Shown here one piece after another: positions 1-8,421 of a stretch of 64,000 nt of DNA (position 1 is the stretch's first letter; every line of letters begins with the position of its first letter). The position numbers and the translations under genes are program-made. A model generated the notes under the pieces. That model was not told the origin of the DNA. It worked only from the letters and a program-made list of their open reading frames with translations, and made no database searches. Location of the stretch: NCBI RefSeq assembly GCF_021172165.1, contig NZ_CP089096.1, forward strand, positions 2,356,001 through 2,420,000. Reading direction: 5' to 3'. The DNA is from Flavobacterium channae. GTDB taxonomy: Bacteria > Bacteroidota > Bacteroidia > Flavobacteriales > Flavobacteriaceae.

Positions 1-69
1 AAGAAATTCTATAGTACAAATTTTATGTTCGACAAAAAGAAACGTATTTTAGCACCATAAATTAGAATT

Positions 70-1314
70 ATGCTATTTCTATACAACATAATTACACTTT
101 TAGCTTCACAACTTTTAAAGATTGTAGCGCTTTTTAGTCCGAAAATGAAACTGTTTGTTAACGGAAGAAAAACAGTTTTTGAAACTCTTAAAAACAAACT
201 CAACTCTTCAGATAAAACCATTTGGTTTCACGCCGCCTCATTAGGTGAATACGAACAAGGTTTACCTGTGATTGAATCAATAAAAGAGCGATTTCCAAAA
301 CATAAAATCATTGTCACTTTCTTTTCTCCTTCTGGTTATGAGGTTCGAAAAAACAATACTTTAGCTGATGTCACTGTTTACTTGCCTTTAGACACTATTT
401 CGAATGCAAAAAAATTCATCGAATTAGTTCGTCCTGAAATGGCTTTTTTTATCAAATATGAATATTGGCCAAACTACTTAAATGAACTGAAGAAAAACAA
501 TATTAAAACCTATTTAATTTCTGGAATTTTAAGAGAAAATCAAGCTTTTTTTAAATGGTATGGCGGATTTTACAGAAAAGCATTAAAAACCTTTAACTAC
601 TTTTTTGTTCAGAATGAAAGTTCAAAAAACCTGTTGCAAAGTATCGGTTTTCACAATGTAAAAGTTTCTGGAGACACTCGTTTCGATAGAGTAGTTTCAA
701 TTTTAGAACGAGATAATTCATTAGACTTTATAGAACAATTTAAAGACAAAAAGACTACCATTGTAATTGGAAGTTCTTGGCCAAAAGATGAAAGCTTATT
801 AGTGAATTATATCAATCAGAGTTCTGATGAAGTAAAATTTATAATTGCACCTCACAATATTAAACAAGAGCAAATTTCAAATCTCAAAAATCAAATTCAA
901 AAGAAAACGATTTTGTTTTCTGAAAAAGAGAACGTTCAATTATCAGAATTTAATGTTTTCATTATTGACACCATTGGAATTCTAACCAAAATTTATTCCT
1001 ATGCCGATATTGCCTATGTTGGCGGTGGTTTTGGAAATCCTGGTGTTCACAATATTTTAGAACCTGCCACTTTTGGTGTTCCGGTTATCATTGGACCAAA
1101 TTATTCGCATTTCGCTGAAGCTACTGCATTAGTAAATATGAATGGATGTACTTCTATTCAAAATCAAACACAATTAAACGAAGCTTTTGATTTACTTATT
1201 CAAAATAAAGACGAACGATTAGAAAAAGGACATATTTGTAGCACTTTTGTTCAGATGAATAAAGGAGCGACTCAAACGATAATGAATTACATTACTAACG
1301 AAACTATAAATTGA
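70..1314 (+). CDS. waaA: 3-deoxy-D-manno-octulosonic acid (Kdo) transferase
   Basis: Membrane-associated GT-B glycosyltransferase that adds Kdo from CMP-Kdo to the lipid A precursor. The 414-residue length is normal for the family. Residues 1-25 are a hydrophobic membrane anchor. The motif FHAASLGEYEQG (residues 53-64) carries the family's catalytic glutamate, E60. The C-terminal nucleotide-binding half contains YVGGGFGNPGVHNILEP (about 316-332) followed by a Pro-Val-Ile-Ile-Gly-Pro stretch. The ATG at 70 follows a promoter-like TATTTTAG at 45-52, one mismatch from the Bacteroidota -7 box. The gene stands alone ahead of the S46 peptidase. Whether it adds one or two Kdo units cannot be read from the sequence. 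Confidence 0.95.
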   Translation: MLFLYNIITLLASQLLKIVALFSPKMKLFVNGRKTVFETLKNKLNSSDKTIWFHAASLGEYEQGLPVIESIKERFPKHKIIVTFFSPSGYEVRKNNTLADVTVYLPLDTISNAKKFIELVRPEMAFFIKYEYWPNYLNELKKNNIKTYLISGILRENQAFFKWYGGFYRKALKTFNYFFVQNESSKNLLQSIGFHNVKVSGDTRFDRVVSILERDNSLDFIEQFKDKKTTIVIGSSWPKDESLLVNYINQSSDEVKFIIAPHNIKQEQISNLKNQIQKKTILFSEKENVQLSEFNVFIIDTIGILTKIYSYADIAYVGGGFGNPGVHNILEPATFGVPVIIGPNYSHFAEATALVNMNGCTSIQNQTQLNEAFDLLIQNKDERLEKGHICSTFVQMNKGATQTIMNYITNETIN

Positions 1315-1317
1315 TTT

Positions 1318-1345
1318 TTGTTACAAAACTAAAATTGTAACTTGC
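1318..1345 (+). promoter_or_regulatory. putative promoter of the S46 peptidase gene
   Basis: A TTG at 1318-1320 is followed after 17 bases by TAACTTGC at 1338-1345, one or two mismatches from the Bacteroidota TTG-N17-23-TAnnTTTG pattern. It lies 22 bases before the peptidase ATG. Assigned by pattern only. Confidence 0.4.
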
Positions 1346-1366
1346 ACCCTCAAATATTAAATTGAT

Positions 1367-3520
1367 ATGAAATTTTTAAAATTACTACTTGTTTTAGTTG
1401 TTTTCCAAGTTCAAGCACAACAAGGTGGGATGTGGATTCCATCTTTATTGGAAGGAACTAATGAAAAAGAAATGAAAGCGCTAGGAATGAAAATTAGCGC
1501 AGAAGACATTTATTCGGTAAATCATTCAAGTTTAAAAGATGCAGTTCCACACTTTAATGGTGGTTGTACTGCAGAAATGATTTCTCCAAAAGGACTTTTA
1601 TTAACAAATCACCACTGTGGTTATGACAACATTCAAAACCATTCAACAGTAGAACACGATTATTTAACTGATGGTTTTTGGGCTTATAAATTAGAAGAAG
1701 AATTACCAAACAAAGATTTAACAGTAACTTTTATTGTTAAGATTGAAGATGTAACGAACAAAATCTTTGAAGGTGTTTTAAATCTTCCAACAGAAAGCGA
1801 CAAACAAAAGAAAATCCAACAAAACATTGCAGCAGTTAGCAAAAACTTCCCAAAAGAAGCTTGGCAAGACGCTATGATTAGAACTTTTTATGACGGAAAC
1901 CAATATTTATTATTCGTTACTGAAACATTCAAAGACGTTCGTTTAGTTGGAGCGCCACCAAGTTCCATTGGAAAATTTGGATCAGATACTGATAACTGGG
2001 TTTGGCCTCGTCATACAGGAGATTTTTCATTATTCAGAATTTACGCAGACAAAAACAATCGTCCAGCAGCATATTCAAAAGATAATGTTCCTTATACGCC
2101 AAAACACTTTTTCCCTGTTTCTGCAAAAGGAATTCAAGAAAACGATTTTACAATGGTAATGGGATATCCTGGAAGAACGCAAGAATACTTGCCTTCTTTT
2201 GCCGTAGAACAAATTGTAAATGATTTAAATCCTGCTAAAATTGAAATTCGTGATGCTGCATTAAAAGTACAAGACGGTTTCATGAGAAAAGATAACGCTA
2301 TTAAAATCCAATATGCTTCAAAGTATGCAAGTGTTGCAAATTATTGGAAAAAATGGATTGGCGAAACTAAAGGCTTAAAAAAATCAAATGCAGTTGCTAT
2401 TAAAAAAGCTTTTGAAAAGAAATTCCAAGAAAGAGTAAACAAAGCTGGCAAACAAGCAGAATACGGAACTCTTTTAGCTGATTTTGAAAAAAATTATAAC
2501 GAAATCAGAGAATATGCAATTGCAAGGGATTATTTTACAGAAGTAGTTTTAAGAAACTCAGAGATTTTATCTTTCGGATATCGTTTATACCAATTAGAGC
2601 AAGTTTACAACACAAAAGGTGAACAAGCTTTTAACGACAGAAAAAACAATTTAATTTCAGGATTTGAAGGTTTGTATAATGATTATAATGCACAAGTTGA
2701 CGAAAAAGTATTCGAACAATTAATTGCATTATACGCAACAAAATCACCAAAACAGTTTTTACCTGAAAGTTTAAACAATGCAAACACATCTGCTTTAACA
2801 ACTTCTATTTTTAGTACATCAAAATTAACTAGCTATACTAGTTTAAAAGAATTATTAAGTGGAGATGCTAAATCTGTTTTAGAAAAAATCAACCAAGATG
2901 CAGCATACAAATTGGTAAAATCAATTGCGGATAGTTACCAAAAAAATGTAGCACCTAAGTTTGACGAAATCAATTTAAAAAACGTTGCATTACAAAGAAC
3001 ATATATGAAGGGAATTATGGAATTCTTTCCAAATGATAGAATTTTCCCAGATGCTAACAGTACACTTCGTGTAACTTATGGAAAAGTTAAAGGATACAAA
3101 CCAAGTGATGCTGTTATCTACGAACCTATTAGTTACTTAGACGGTGTTATTGAAAAATATGTTCCAGGCGATTACGAATTTGATGTTCCAAAAAAATTAA
3201 TTGATCTATACAATGCTAAAGATTATGGTAGATATGCAGACAAGAATGGTAAAATGCCATTAGCTTTCATTGCTACTAATCATACTACAGGAGGAAACTC
3301 TGGTAGTCCTGCTTTAGATTCGAAAGGAAACCTTATCGGATTAAACTTTGATAGAGTTTGGGAAGGCACAATGAGCGACATTTATTATAGTCCAGAAATC
3401 TGTAGAAATATCATGGTAGATGCACGATATATTTTGTTTATTATTGACAAGTTTGCCGGTGCTAAAAACCTTATTGAAGAGATGACGATTCAATACCCTA
3501 AGTCTCAAAAAGCCAAATAA
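1367..3520 (+). CDS. S46 family dipeptidyl-peptidase, DPP11 type (Asp/Glu-specific)
   Basis: Secreted or periplasmic serine exopeptidase that releases N-terminal dipeptides. A signal peptide ends near residue 18 (VFQVQAQ). The mature start GGMWIP is typical of S46. The chymotrypsin-like triad is visible: His near 83 in TNHHCGY, Asp219 in HTGDFSLFR, and Ser645 in GGNSGSP. Exactly 18 residues after the serine comes Arg663 (GLNFDRVWEG). In the P. gingivalis enzymes this position is Arg in DPP11 and Gly in DPP7 and sets the acidic P1 preference, so DPP11 specificity is inferred. The 717-residue length is normal for S46. It probably supports peptide catabolism and appears monocistronic. Confidence 0.92.
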   Translation: MKFLKLLLVLVVFQVQAQQGGMWIPSLLEGTNEKEMKALGMKISAEDIYSVNHSSLKDAVPHFNGGCTAEMISPKGLLLTNHHCGYDNIQNHSTVEHDYLTDGFWAYKLEEELPNKDLTVTFIVKIEDVTNKIFEGVLNLPTESDKQKKIQQNIAAVSKNFPKEAWQDAMIRTFYDGNQYLLFVTETFKDVRLVGAPPSSIGKFGSDTDNWVWPRHTGDFSLFRIYADKNNRPAAYSKDNVPYTPKHFFPVSAKGIQENDFTMVMGYPGRTQEYLPSFAVEQIVNDLNPAKIEIRDAALKVQDGFMRKDNAIKIQYASKYASVANYWKKWIGETKGLKKSNAVAIKKAFEKKFQERVNKAGKQAEYGTLLADFEKNYNEIREYAIARDYFTEVVLRNSEILSFGYRLYQLEQVYNTKGEQAFNDRKNNLISGFEGLYNDYNAQVDEKVFEQLIALYATKSPKQFLPESLNNANTSALTTSIFSTSKLTSYTSLKELLSGDAKSVLEKINQDAAYKLVKSIADSYQKNVAPKFDEINLKNVALQRTYMKGIMEFFPNDRIFPDANSTLRVTYGKVKGYKPSDAVIYEPISYLDGVIEKYVPGDYEFDVPKKLIDLYNAKDYGRYADKNGKMPLAFIATNHTTGGNSGSPALDSKGNLIGLNFDRVWEGTMSDIYYSPEICRNIMVDARYILFIIDKFAGAKNLIEEMTIQYPKSQKAK

Positions 3521-3620
3521 TTAGAAAATATTTTTCAAATTAAAAGTTTGGCACGGCATTTGAAATAAAGCATTTCGGAATCCAGAGAAAAAAAATTTAA
3601 AAAAAAAGTCTAAAAATATT

Positions 3621-3648
3621 TTGACATGTTAAAAAATTTATATCTTTG
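3621..3648 (+). promoter_or_regulatory. Bacteroidota-type promoter for the small lipoprotein genes
   Basis: TTG at 3621-3623, a 17-base spacer, then TATCTTTG at 3641-3648. This matches the Flavobacterium consensus TTG-N17-23-TAnnTTTG and gives a leader of about 30 bases before the ATG at 3685. It is the cleanest promoter in the window. Confidence 0.75.
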
Positions 3649-3684
3649 CTCCGAATTAATAATTAACCTTTATAATTTAGTAAG

Positions 3685-3894
3685 ATGAAAAAAGTTGTTT
3701 TAAGTTTAGCAATCGTTGCTGCTATGTTCGTTTCTTGTAAAGAAAATGCTGCTGAGGCAGAAGCTACTGTAGATTCAACTGTAGTTGAAGCTCCAGCTGT
3801 TGAAGAGGCTCCTGTAGCTGATTCTACTGCTGTAGTTGCTGATTCTACTGCTGCTACTGAAGCTCCAGCTGCTGAAGCTGCTCCAGCTAAGTAA
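3685..3894 (+). CDS. small Ala/Glu/Pro-rich lipoprotein (69 aa)
   Basis: Function unknown. A lipoprotein signal peptide (MKKVVLSLAIVAAMFVSC) ends in a clear lipobox with the lipidated Cys at residue 18. The mature part (about 51 residues) is low-complexity and acidic, made of repeated short blocks such as VADSTA, EAPA and VEEAPV. It has no hydrophobic core and is probably disordered and surface- or periplasm-facing. The next gene is a paralogue with the same architecture and an almost identical start. The strong promoter just upstream and the hairpin terminator just downstream suggest an abundant single-gene transcript. Confidence 0.85.
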   Translation: MKKVVLSLAIVAAMFVSCKENAAEAEATVDSTVVEAPAVEEAPVADSTAVVADSTAATEAPAAEAAPAK

Positions 3895-3917
3895 TTTATT
3901 GCTGACAGTAAAAAATC

Positions 3918-3944
3918 AAGCTCCACAATGTGGGGCTTTTTTTT
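3918..3944 (+). terminator. intrinsic terminator after the first small lipoprotein
   Basis: The hairpin AGCTCCAC / GTGGGGCT (one G-T pair, three-base loop) is followed by a run of eight T. It separates the two tandem lipoprotein genes. Confidence 0.85.
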
Positions 3945-3987
3945 GACCAATAATTAAAAACGTTTAATCAATATAAAAAAATAAAAA

Positions 3988-4215
3988 ATGAAAAAAGTTA
4001 TTTTAAGCTTAGTATTTGCTACTACTATGTTTGTTTCTTGCAAAGAAAACACACCTGAGACTACTGAAACTACAGATTCAACTGCTGTTGAAACTCCTGT
4101 TGTTGAAGAAGCTCCTGTTGCAGACTCTACTGCAGTTGCTGTTGATTCTGCAGTTGCAAAATCACAAGAAACTGCTAAAGTAAAACTTCAAAGAATTGAC
4201 GAAGTAGTAAAATAA
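3988..4215 (+). CDS. small Thr/Glu/Val-rich lipoprotein (75 aa), paralogue of the preceding gene
   Basis: A tandem duplicate of the gene before it. It shares the signal peptide pattern MKK-V-LSL...MFVSCKEN with Cys18 as lipidation site, and the segment VEEAPVADSTAV in the mature part. It differs in a Thr/Glu-rich start (TPETTETTDSTAVE) and a basic tail (KVKLQRIDEVVK). No enzymatic motif is present. It is followed directly by a strong terminator. Role unknown; a small envelope or stress lipoprotein is a guess. Confidence 0.82.
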   Translation: MKKVILSLVFATTMFVSCKENTPETTETTDSTAVETPVVEEAPVADSTAVAVDSAVAKSQETAKVKLQRIDEVVK

Positions 4216-4233
4216 TCATTTACTCAAACAACA

Positions 4234-4260
4234 AAAAGCCCTGTTATGCAGGGCTTTTTT
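4234..4260. terminator. bidirectional terminator between lipoprotein and DUF1508 genes
   Basis: AAAAGCCCTG / CAGGGCTTTT with a five-base loop, A-rich on the left and T-rich on the right. It can stop the plus-strand lipoprotein transcript and the converging minus-strand DUF1508 transcript, whose stop codon overlaps it at 4259. Confidence 0.85.
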
Positions 4261-4612
4261 ATTCTATCGGACCAAATATGTCTTCTGCAGAAGAAAAGTC
4301 TAAGAATTCCGCCTTATCGGCATATTTTACAATTTCATCAATTCCTTTTTGCAAAAGCAATTGTGTTGTATATCGTCTACTTACAGCAATTTCATGCTCA
4401 TCTAATATCAATCGAAAGAAAAACTTTCCTCCAGAAGATCTAAAGCGCATAAAAACACATCGCTCTAAAGAAACTTTCAGTTTTTCAATTTCTTCCTCGC
4501 ACTCAAAACGCAATTCAAAATCATTACTTGTAAATATTGTTTTACCTCTTCTAGAGACGAACTCATATTTATAATTCCCATTAAGGCGTTTACTGATTAC
4601 AAATGTCCCCAT
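4259..4612 (-). CDS. DUF1508 (YegP-like) family protein
   Basis: A small cytoplasmic protein with the start MGTFVISKRLNGNYKYEF, typical of the YegP/DUF1508 family (FVISK..NG.Y.F, then a beta-rich 'G..I..S..F' unit). The 117 residues look like two tandem DUF1508-like units: one around residues 1-50 and a more divergent one around 50-105. There is no catalytic motif. The molecular function of the family is not established. The gene is convergent with the small lipoproteins and is probably transcribed on its own. Confidence 0.7.
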   Translation of the reverse strand: MGTFVISKRLNGNYKYEFVSRRGKTIFTSNDFELRFECEEEIEKLKVSLERCVFMRFRSSGGKFFFRLILDEHEIAVSRRYTTQLLLQKGIDEIVKYADKAEFLDFSSAEDIFGPIE

Positions 4613-4675
4613 TAGATTTTTTTGAAATGAATTTTCTAAAGATAAAATAAAAAATCAATTTGATTCTTTTAGAAA

Positions 4676-4710
4676 TAAAAAAAGCCTCTAACAAAGTTAG
4701 AAGCTTTTTG
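4676..4710 (-). terminator. terminator after the distal tRNA-Leu
   Basis: A hairpin with arms AAAGCCTCTAAC and GTTAGAAGCTTT (three-base loop, one bulged region), flanked by A and T runs. It lies immediately 3' of the last tRNA of the minus-strand cluster. Confidence 0.7.
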
Positions 4711-4796
4711 TACTCAAGGCGGGACTTGAACCCGCACGGGCATTACTACCCACTGGATTTTAAGTCCAGCGTGTCTACCAATTCCACCACTCGAGC
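4711..4796 (-). tRNA. tRNA-Leu (UAA), copy 1
   Basis: Read on the minus strand it begins GCTCGAGTGG and ends CTTGAGT plus discriminator A. The acceptor arms pair with two G-U wobbles. The anticodon loop CTTAAAA in the stem GCTGGA/TCCAG gives anticodon UAA. The long variable arm (GTGGGTAGTAATGCCC region) and the T loop GGTTCAAGTCC are as expected for a class II tRNA. No CCA is encoded. It is identical in sequence to the copy at 4858-4943. Confidence 0.96.
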
Positions 4797-4823
4797 GTTG
4801 GTAATTATCTGAAAATTTAAAAA

Positions 4824-4856
4824 TAAAGCCTTTTTGAACCAAGCAAAAAGGCTTTA
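4824..4856 (-). terminator. hairpin between the two tRNA-Leu copies
   Basis: Perfect 12-bp arms TAAAGCCTTTTT / AAAAAGGCTTTA with a nine-base loop, directly 3' of tRNA-Leu copy 2 on the minus strand. It may be an attenuating terminator or a processing hairpin. Together with the hairpin after copy 1 it suggests a duplicated tRNA-plus-hairpin unit. Confidence 0.65.
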
Positions 4857-4857
4857 G

Positions 4858-4943
4858 TACTCAAGGCGGGACTTGAACCCGCACGGGCATTACTACCCAC
4901 TGGATTTTAAGTCCAGCGTGTCTACCAATTCCACCACTCGAGC
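4858..4943 (-). tRNA. tRNA-Leu (UAA), copy 2
   Basis: An exact duplicate of the downstream tRNA-Leu gene: same acceptor arm, anticodon loop CTTAAAA (UAA), long variable arm and discriminator A, with no encoded CCA. It is transcribed after tRNA-Gly and before copy 1 from the same minus-strand promoter. Confidence 0.96.
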
Positions 4944-4962
4944 AAAATTTAAATTTTCATTG

Positions 4963-5035
4963 AGCGAAAAACGGGGTTCGAACCCGCGACCTCAACCTTG
5001 GCAAGGTTGCGCTCTACCAACTGAGCTATTTTCGC
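4963..5035 (-). tRNA. tRNA-Gly (GCC)
   Basis: On the minus strand it starts GCGAAAATAGCTC and its acceptor closes with TTTTCGC plus discriminator T. The anticodon stem CAACC/GGTTG encloses TTGCCAA, so the anticodon is GCC. The D arm (AGCTCAGTTGGTAGAGC) and T loop (GGTTCGAACCC) are canonical. It is the first gene of the minus-strand tRNA cluster. Confidence 0.96.
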
Positions 5036-5069
5036 ATATAATTAAGAACGTTTTTCTTGATTGCGAGTG

Positions 5070-5099
5070 CAAATATATAATATATTTTTCTTTCCACAA
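5070..5099 (-). promoter_or_regulatory. promoter of the tRNA Gly-Leu-Leu cluster
   Basis: On the minus strand, TTG (5099-5097), a 19-base spacer and TATATTTG (5077-5070) fit the Bacteroidota promoter pattern. The box lies 35 bases upstream of tRNA-Gly. Confidence 0.65.
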
Positions 5100-5152
5100 G
5101 AACTTTTAAACAAAAAATCTAACTTTTTCATAACGCTTTGATTACGAATAAA

Positions 5153-7774
5153 TTATTTTTTTACCAACATTCGTTTTATTTCGTTCAACTTCATTAAAGC
5201 TTCAACTGGCGTTAATGTATTGATGTCGATATTTACAATTTCTTCTTTAATTTCTTCTAAAAGCGGATCATCTAAATTGAAGAAACTCAATTGCAATTCA
5301 TCACTAGCCGATTTTATTCCAGCCAATTCTTCACTTGAATGTCTTTTCTCTAGTTGTTTCAATAGTTTTTGTGCTTTTTGAATTACAATTTGAGGCATTC
5401 CAGCCATTTTTGCTACGTGAATACCAAAACTATGCGCACTTCCTCCTTTAACCAATTTACGAATGAATAAAACCGTATCTTTTAATTCCTTTACCGAGAC
5501 ATTAAAGTTTTGAATTCTATCAAACGTAACTTCCATTTCGTTTAACTCGTGATAATGCGTAGCAAACAACGTTTTTGGCTTATTTGGATGTTCATGCAAG
5601 TATTCTGAAATTGCCCAAGCAATCGAAATTCCATCGTAAGTTGAAGTTCCTCTTCCAATTTCATCTAGCAAAACCAAACTTCTTTCTGAAATATTGTTCA
5701 AAATAGAAGCTGTTTCATTCATTTCTACCATAAAAGTAGATTCTCCCATCGAAATATTATCACTTGCTCCTACTCTAGTAAAGATTTTATCCACAACACC
5801 CATTCTAACGCTTTCTGCAGGAACAAAACTTCCCATTTGCGCCATTAATACAATTAAAGCCGTTTGACGCAAAATAGCCGATTTACCCGACATATTCGGA
5901 CCCGTAATCATAATGATTTGTTGGGTTTCTCTATCTAAATATACATCATTCGTAATATAAGGTACTCCAACAGGTAATTGCTTTTCAATTACTGGATGAC
6001 GACCATCTTTAATTTCTAAATCGAAACTATCATCCAATTCTGGACAAACATATTTGTTATCAATCGCTAATTGCGTAAAAGAAGTTAAACAATCCAATTG
6101 CGCTATCAAATTGGCATTCAATTGTACGTGCTTAATATAAGTTGCTATCCAATTAATTAATTGTTCAAACAATTGGGTTTCTAATTGATGGATTTTTTCT
6201 TCAGCACCTAAGATTTTCGATTCGTATTCTTTTAGTTCTTCTGTAATATATCGTTCAGCATTAACTAAAGTTTGTTTACGAATCCATTCAGCCGGAACTT
6301 TATCTTTATGTGTATTTCTAACTTCTATATAATACCCAAAAACATTATTGAAAGACACTTTTAAGGAAGGAATTCCTGTTGCAGCACTTTCTCTTTGTTC
6401 CAATGCTTCCAAATACCCTTTTCCTGTAGATGAAATATTTCGCAATTCATCTAATTCCGGATGAACACCAACAGCTATTGCATTTCCTTTATTCACACTT
6501 ACTGGAGCATCTTCTTGAATAGTTGCTTTAATCTTTTCGCGTAACAATTCGCAAGCATGCAAACTATCACCAATTACTCGTAAAGCTTCATTATTACTTT
6601 CTAATGCCAAAGTTTTAATTGGAATTATAGCATCTAATGAATCTTTCAAGAAATTTACTTCTCTTGGCGAAATTTTACCTGTCGCAACTTTTGAAATCAA
6701 ACGTTCCAAATCTGAAATTTGTTTGATTTGATATTGAATTTGATTTAATATTTCAGGATTCGATTTCAAATACGAAATTACTTCATGGCGACTTCTAATT
6801 TTTGAAATATCTTTCAACGGAAGCGCCAACCATCTTTTTAACAATCTCGCTCCCATTGGTGAAAGTGTTTTATCAATTACATCTAAAAGCGTAACCGCAT
6901 TAGGGTTATAACTGTGATATAACTCTAAATTCCTGATGGTAAACTTATCCATCCACACATAAGCATCTTCAGCTATACGTTGGATATTGGTGATATGTTG
7001 AATTTTATTATGCTGCGTTTCGGATAAATAATATAAAACAGCACCTGAAGCGATTAATCCATCTGTTAATTCCTCCACTCCAAAACCTTTGAGCGAATTG
7101 GTTTGAAAATGCTTGGTTAAACTCTCCAAAGCATAATCTTCTTTATACACCCAATCTTCTAAAAAGAAAGTATGAAAATCCTCTCCGAAAATAGAATTGA
7201 ATTGGTTTTTAAATTGTTTTGGTATTAAAATCTCACTTGGGCGGAAATTTTGCAATAATTTATCAATATACTCTTCGTTTCCTTGCGATACCAAAAACTC
7301 TCCGGTGGAAACATCTAAAAACGAAACCCCTACTATTTTCTTCCCAAAATGAACAGAAGCCAAAAAGTTATTCGATTTCGACTGCAACACCTCATCATTC
7401 ATCGAAACACCAGGAGTTACTAATTCTGTAACACCACGTTTTACAATCGTTTTTGTCATTTTTGGATCTTCTAATTGATCGCAAATTGCAACACGAAGTC
7501 CTGCTTTAACTAATTTAGGCAAATAGGTATTTAATGAATGGTGTGGAAAACCCGCTAACGCAGTTTCGCTATCACTTCCTGCTCCACGCTTGGTTAAAGT
7601 AATTCCTAAAATTCCTGCAGCACGAACTGCATCTTCTCCAAAAGTCTCATAAAAATCCCCTACGCGAAACAGCAAACAAGCATCTGGATACTTATTTTTA
7701 ATTTCGTTATATTGTTTCATCAAAGGGGTTTCCTTTGGAGCTTTATCAGAAGTTGTTGCAGATTTTTTAGCCAC
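5153..7774 (-). CDS. mutS: DNA mismatch repair protein MutS
   Basis: Recognises mismatches and starts repair through ATP-dependent sliding-clamp formation. At 873 residues it is a full-length MutS1. The mismatch-binding Phe-X-Glu is FYE at 41-43 in [12 protein letters not shown]. The core and clamp domains follow. The ABC ATPase has Walker A GPNMSGKS (about 625-632), then STFMVEMNE and Walker [14 protein letters not shown], and the helix-turn-helix/dimer region is present. The start codon is GTG (7774-7772), as in [10 protein letters not shown]. The gene is divergent from the SpoU methyltransferase gene across about 110 bases. No MutL is nearby. Confidence 0.98.
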   Translation of the reverse strand: MAKKSATTSDKAPKETPLMKQYNEIKNKYPDACLLFRVGDFYETFGEDAVRAAGILGITLTKRGAGSDSETALAGFPHHSLNTYLPKLVKAGLRVAICDQLEDPKMTKTIVKRGVTELVTPGVSMNDEVLQSKSNNFLASVHFGKKIVGVSFLDVSTGEFLVSQGNEEYIDKLLQNFRPSEILIPKQFKNQFNSIFGEDFHTFFLEDWVYKEDYALESLTKHFQTNSLKGFGVEELTDGLIASGAVLYYLSETQHNKIQHITNIQRIAEDAYVWMDKFTIRNLELYHSYNPNAVTLLDVIDKTLSPMGARLLKRWLALPLKDISKIRSRHEVISYLKSNPEILNQIQYQIKQISDLERLISKVATGKISPREVNFLKDSLDAIIPIKTLALESNNEALRVIGDSLHACELLREKIKATIQEDAPVSVNKGNAIAVGVHPELDELRNISSTGKGYLEALEQRESAATGIPSLKVSFNNVFGYYIEVRNTHKDKVPAEWIRKQTLVNAERYITEELKEYESKILGAEEKIHQLETQLFEQLINWIATYIKHVQLNANLIAQLDCLTSFTQLAIDNKYVCPELDDSFDLEIKDGRHPVIEKQLPVGVPYITNDVYLDRETQQIIMITGPNMSGKSAILRQTALIVLMAQMGSFVPAESVRMGVVDKIFTRVGASDNISMGESTFMVEMNETASILNNISERSLVLLDEIGRGTSTYDGISIAWAISEYLHEHPNKPKTLFATHYHELNEMEVTFDRIQNFNVSVKELKDTVLFIRKLVKGGSAHSFGIHVAKMAGMPQIVIQKAQKLLKQLEKRHSSEELAGIKSASDELQLSFFNLDDPLLEEIKEEIVNIDINTLTPVEALMKLNEIKRMLVKK

Positions 7775-7873
7775 AATTTTTTAATTTTAAGTAGAGTTGC
7801 GAAGGTAAGAATTTCAAATACAATCACAATATGAATTTCAAAAATCGAATTTTCAAATTCTACAATTAATCTT

Positions 7874-7881
7874 TACTTTTG
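7874..7881 (+). promoter_or_regulatory. -7 box just before the SpoU methyltransferase start
   Basis: TACTTTTG matches TAnnTTTG and ends only four bases before the ATG at 7886. In Flavobacterium, transcription starts a few bases after this box, so the mRNA would have almost no leader. No good -33 TTG is seen at the usual distance. Confidence 0.45.
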
Positions 7882-7885
7882 TGGC

Positions 7886-8413
7886 ATGAGAAAATTAGCC
7901 AACGCAGAATTAGAACGTAAAAATATTGAAGAGTTCAAAGAAGCTCAAAAAACACCAATTATTATTGTTTTAGACGATATTAGAAGTTTACACAATATTG
8001 GTTCGGTTTTTAGAACTTCAGATGCTTTTTTAATAGAAAAAATCTATCTGTGTGGCATTACGGCAACTCCTCCAAATAAAGAAATTCACAAAACAGCTCT
8101 TGGCGCTACTGAAACTGTGAATTGGGAATATGCGAAAGATGTTTTAGAAGTGGTGAATCAATTGAAATCAGAAAATGTAAAAGTATATTCGGTAGAACAA
8201 ACCGAAAATTCGATTATGCTAGATGATTTTCAGCCAGAAGCTGAAACAAAATATGCTTTAATTTTTGGAAACGAAGTTAAAGGTGTTTCTCAAGAAGCAA
8301 TTAATTTAAGTGATGGTGTAATTGAAATTCCGCAATTGGGAAGCAAACATTCATTGAATATTTCAGTTAGTGCAGGAATTGTGATTTGGGATTTGTTTCA
8401 GAAGATGAAATAA
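7886..8413 (+). CDS. TrmH/SpoU family RNA 2'-O-methyltransferase
   Basis: A SPOUT-class methyltransferase for rRNA or tRNA ribose methylation using S-adenosylmethionine. Motif 1 is visible as LDDIRSLHNIGSVFRTSDAF (residues about 30-49). Motifs 2 and 3 are ALIFGNEVKGVSQEAI and IPQLGSKHSLNISVSAGIV, which form the trefoil knot. At 175 residues it is a minimal single-domain member without an extra substrate-binding domain. The target nucleotide cannot be deduced. Its start lies next to a -7 promoter box, so translation may be leaderless. Confidence 0.9.
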   Translation: MRKLANAELERKNIEEFKEAQKTPIIIVLDDIRSLHNIGSVFRTSDAFLIEKIYLCGITATPPNKEIHKTALGATETVNWEYAKDVLEVVNQLKSENVKVYSVEQTENSIMLDDFQPEAETKYALIFGNEVKGVSQEAINLSDGVIEIPQLGSKHSLNISVSAGIVIWDLFQKMK

Positions 8414-8421
8414 ATGGCATA

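Noticed and set aside
3663..3950. A 95-codon Ala/Ser-rich frame antisense to the first small lipoprotein
   Set aside because: Produced by reverse reading of the Ala/Glu repeats. The plus-strand frame has a lipobox, promoter and terminator, and the minus-strand frame has none.
4711..5035. tRNA cluster as an island attachment site
   Set aside because: No integrase and no partial tRNA repeat was found nearby. The only duplicates are full-length tRNA genes.
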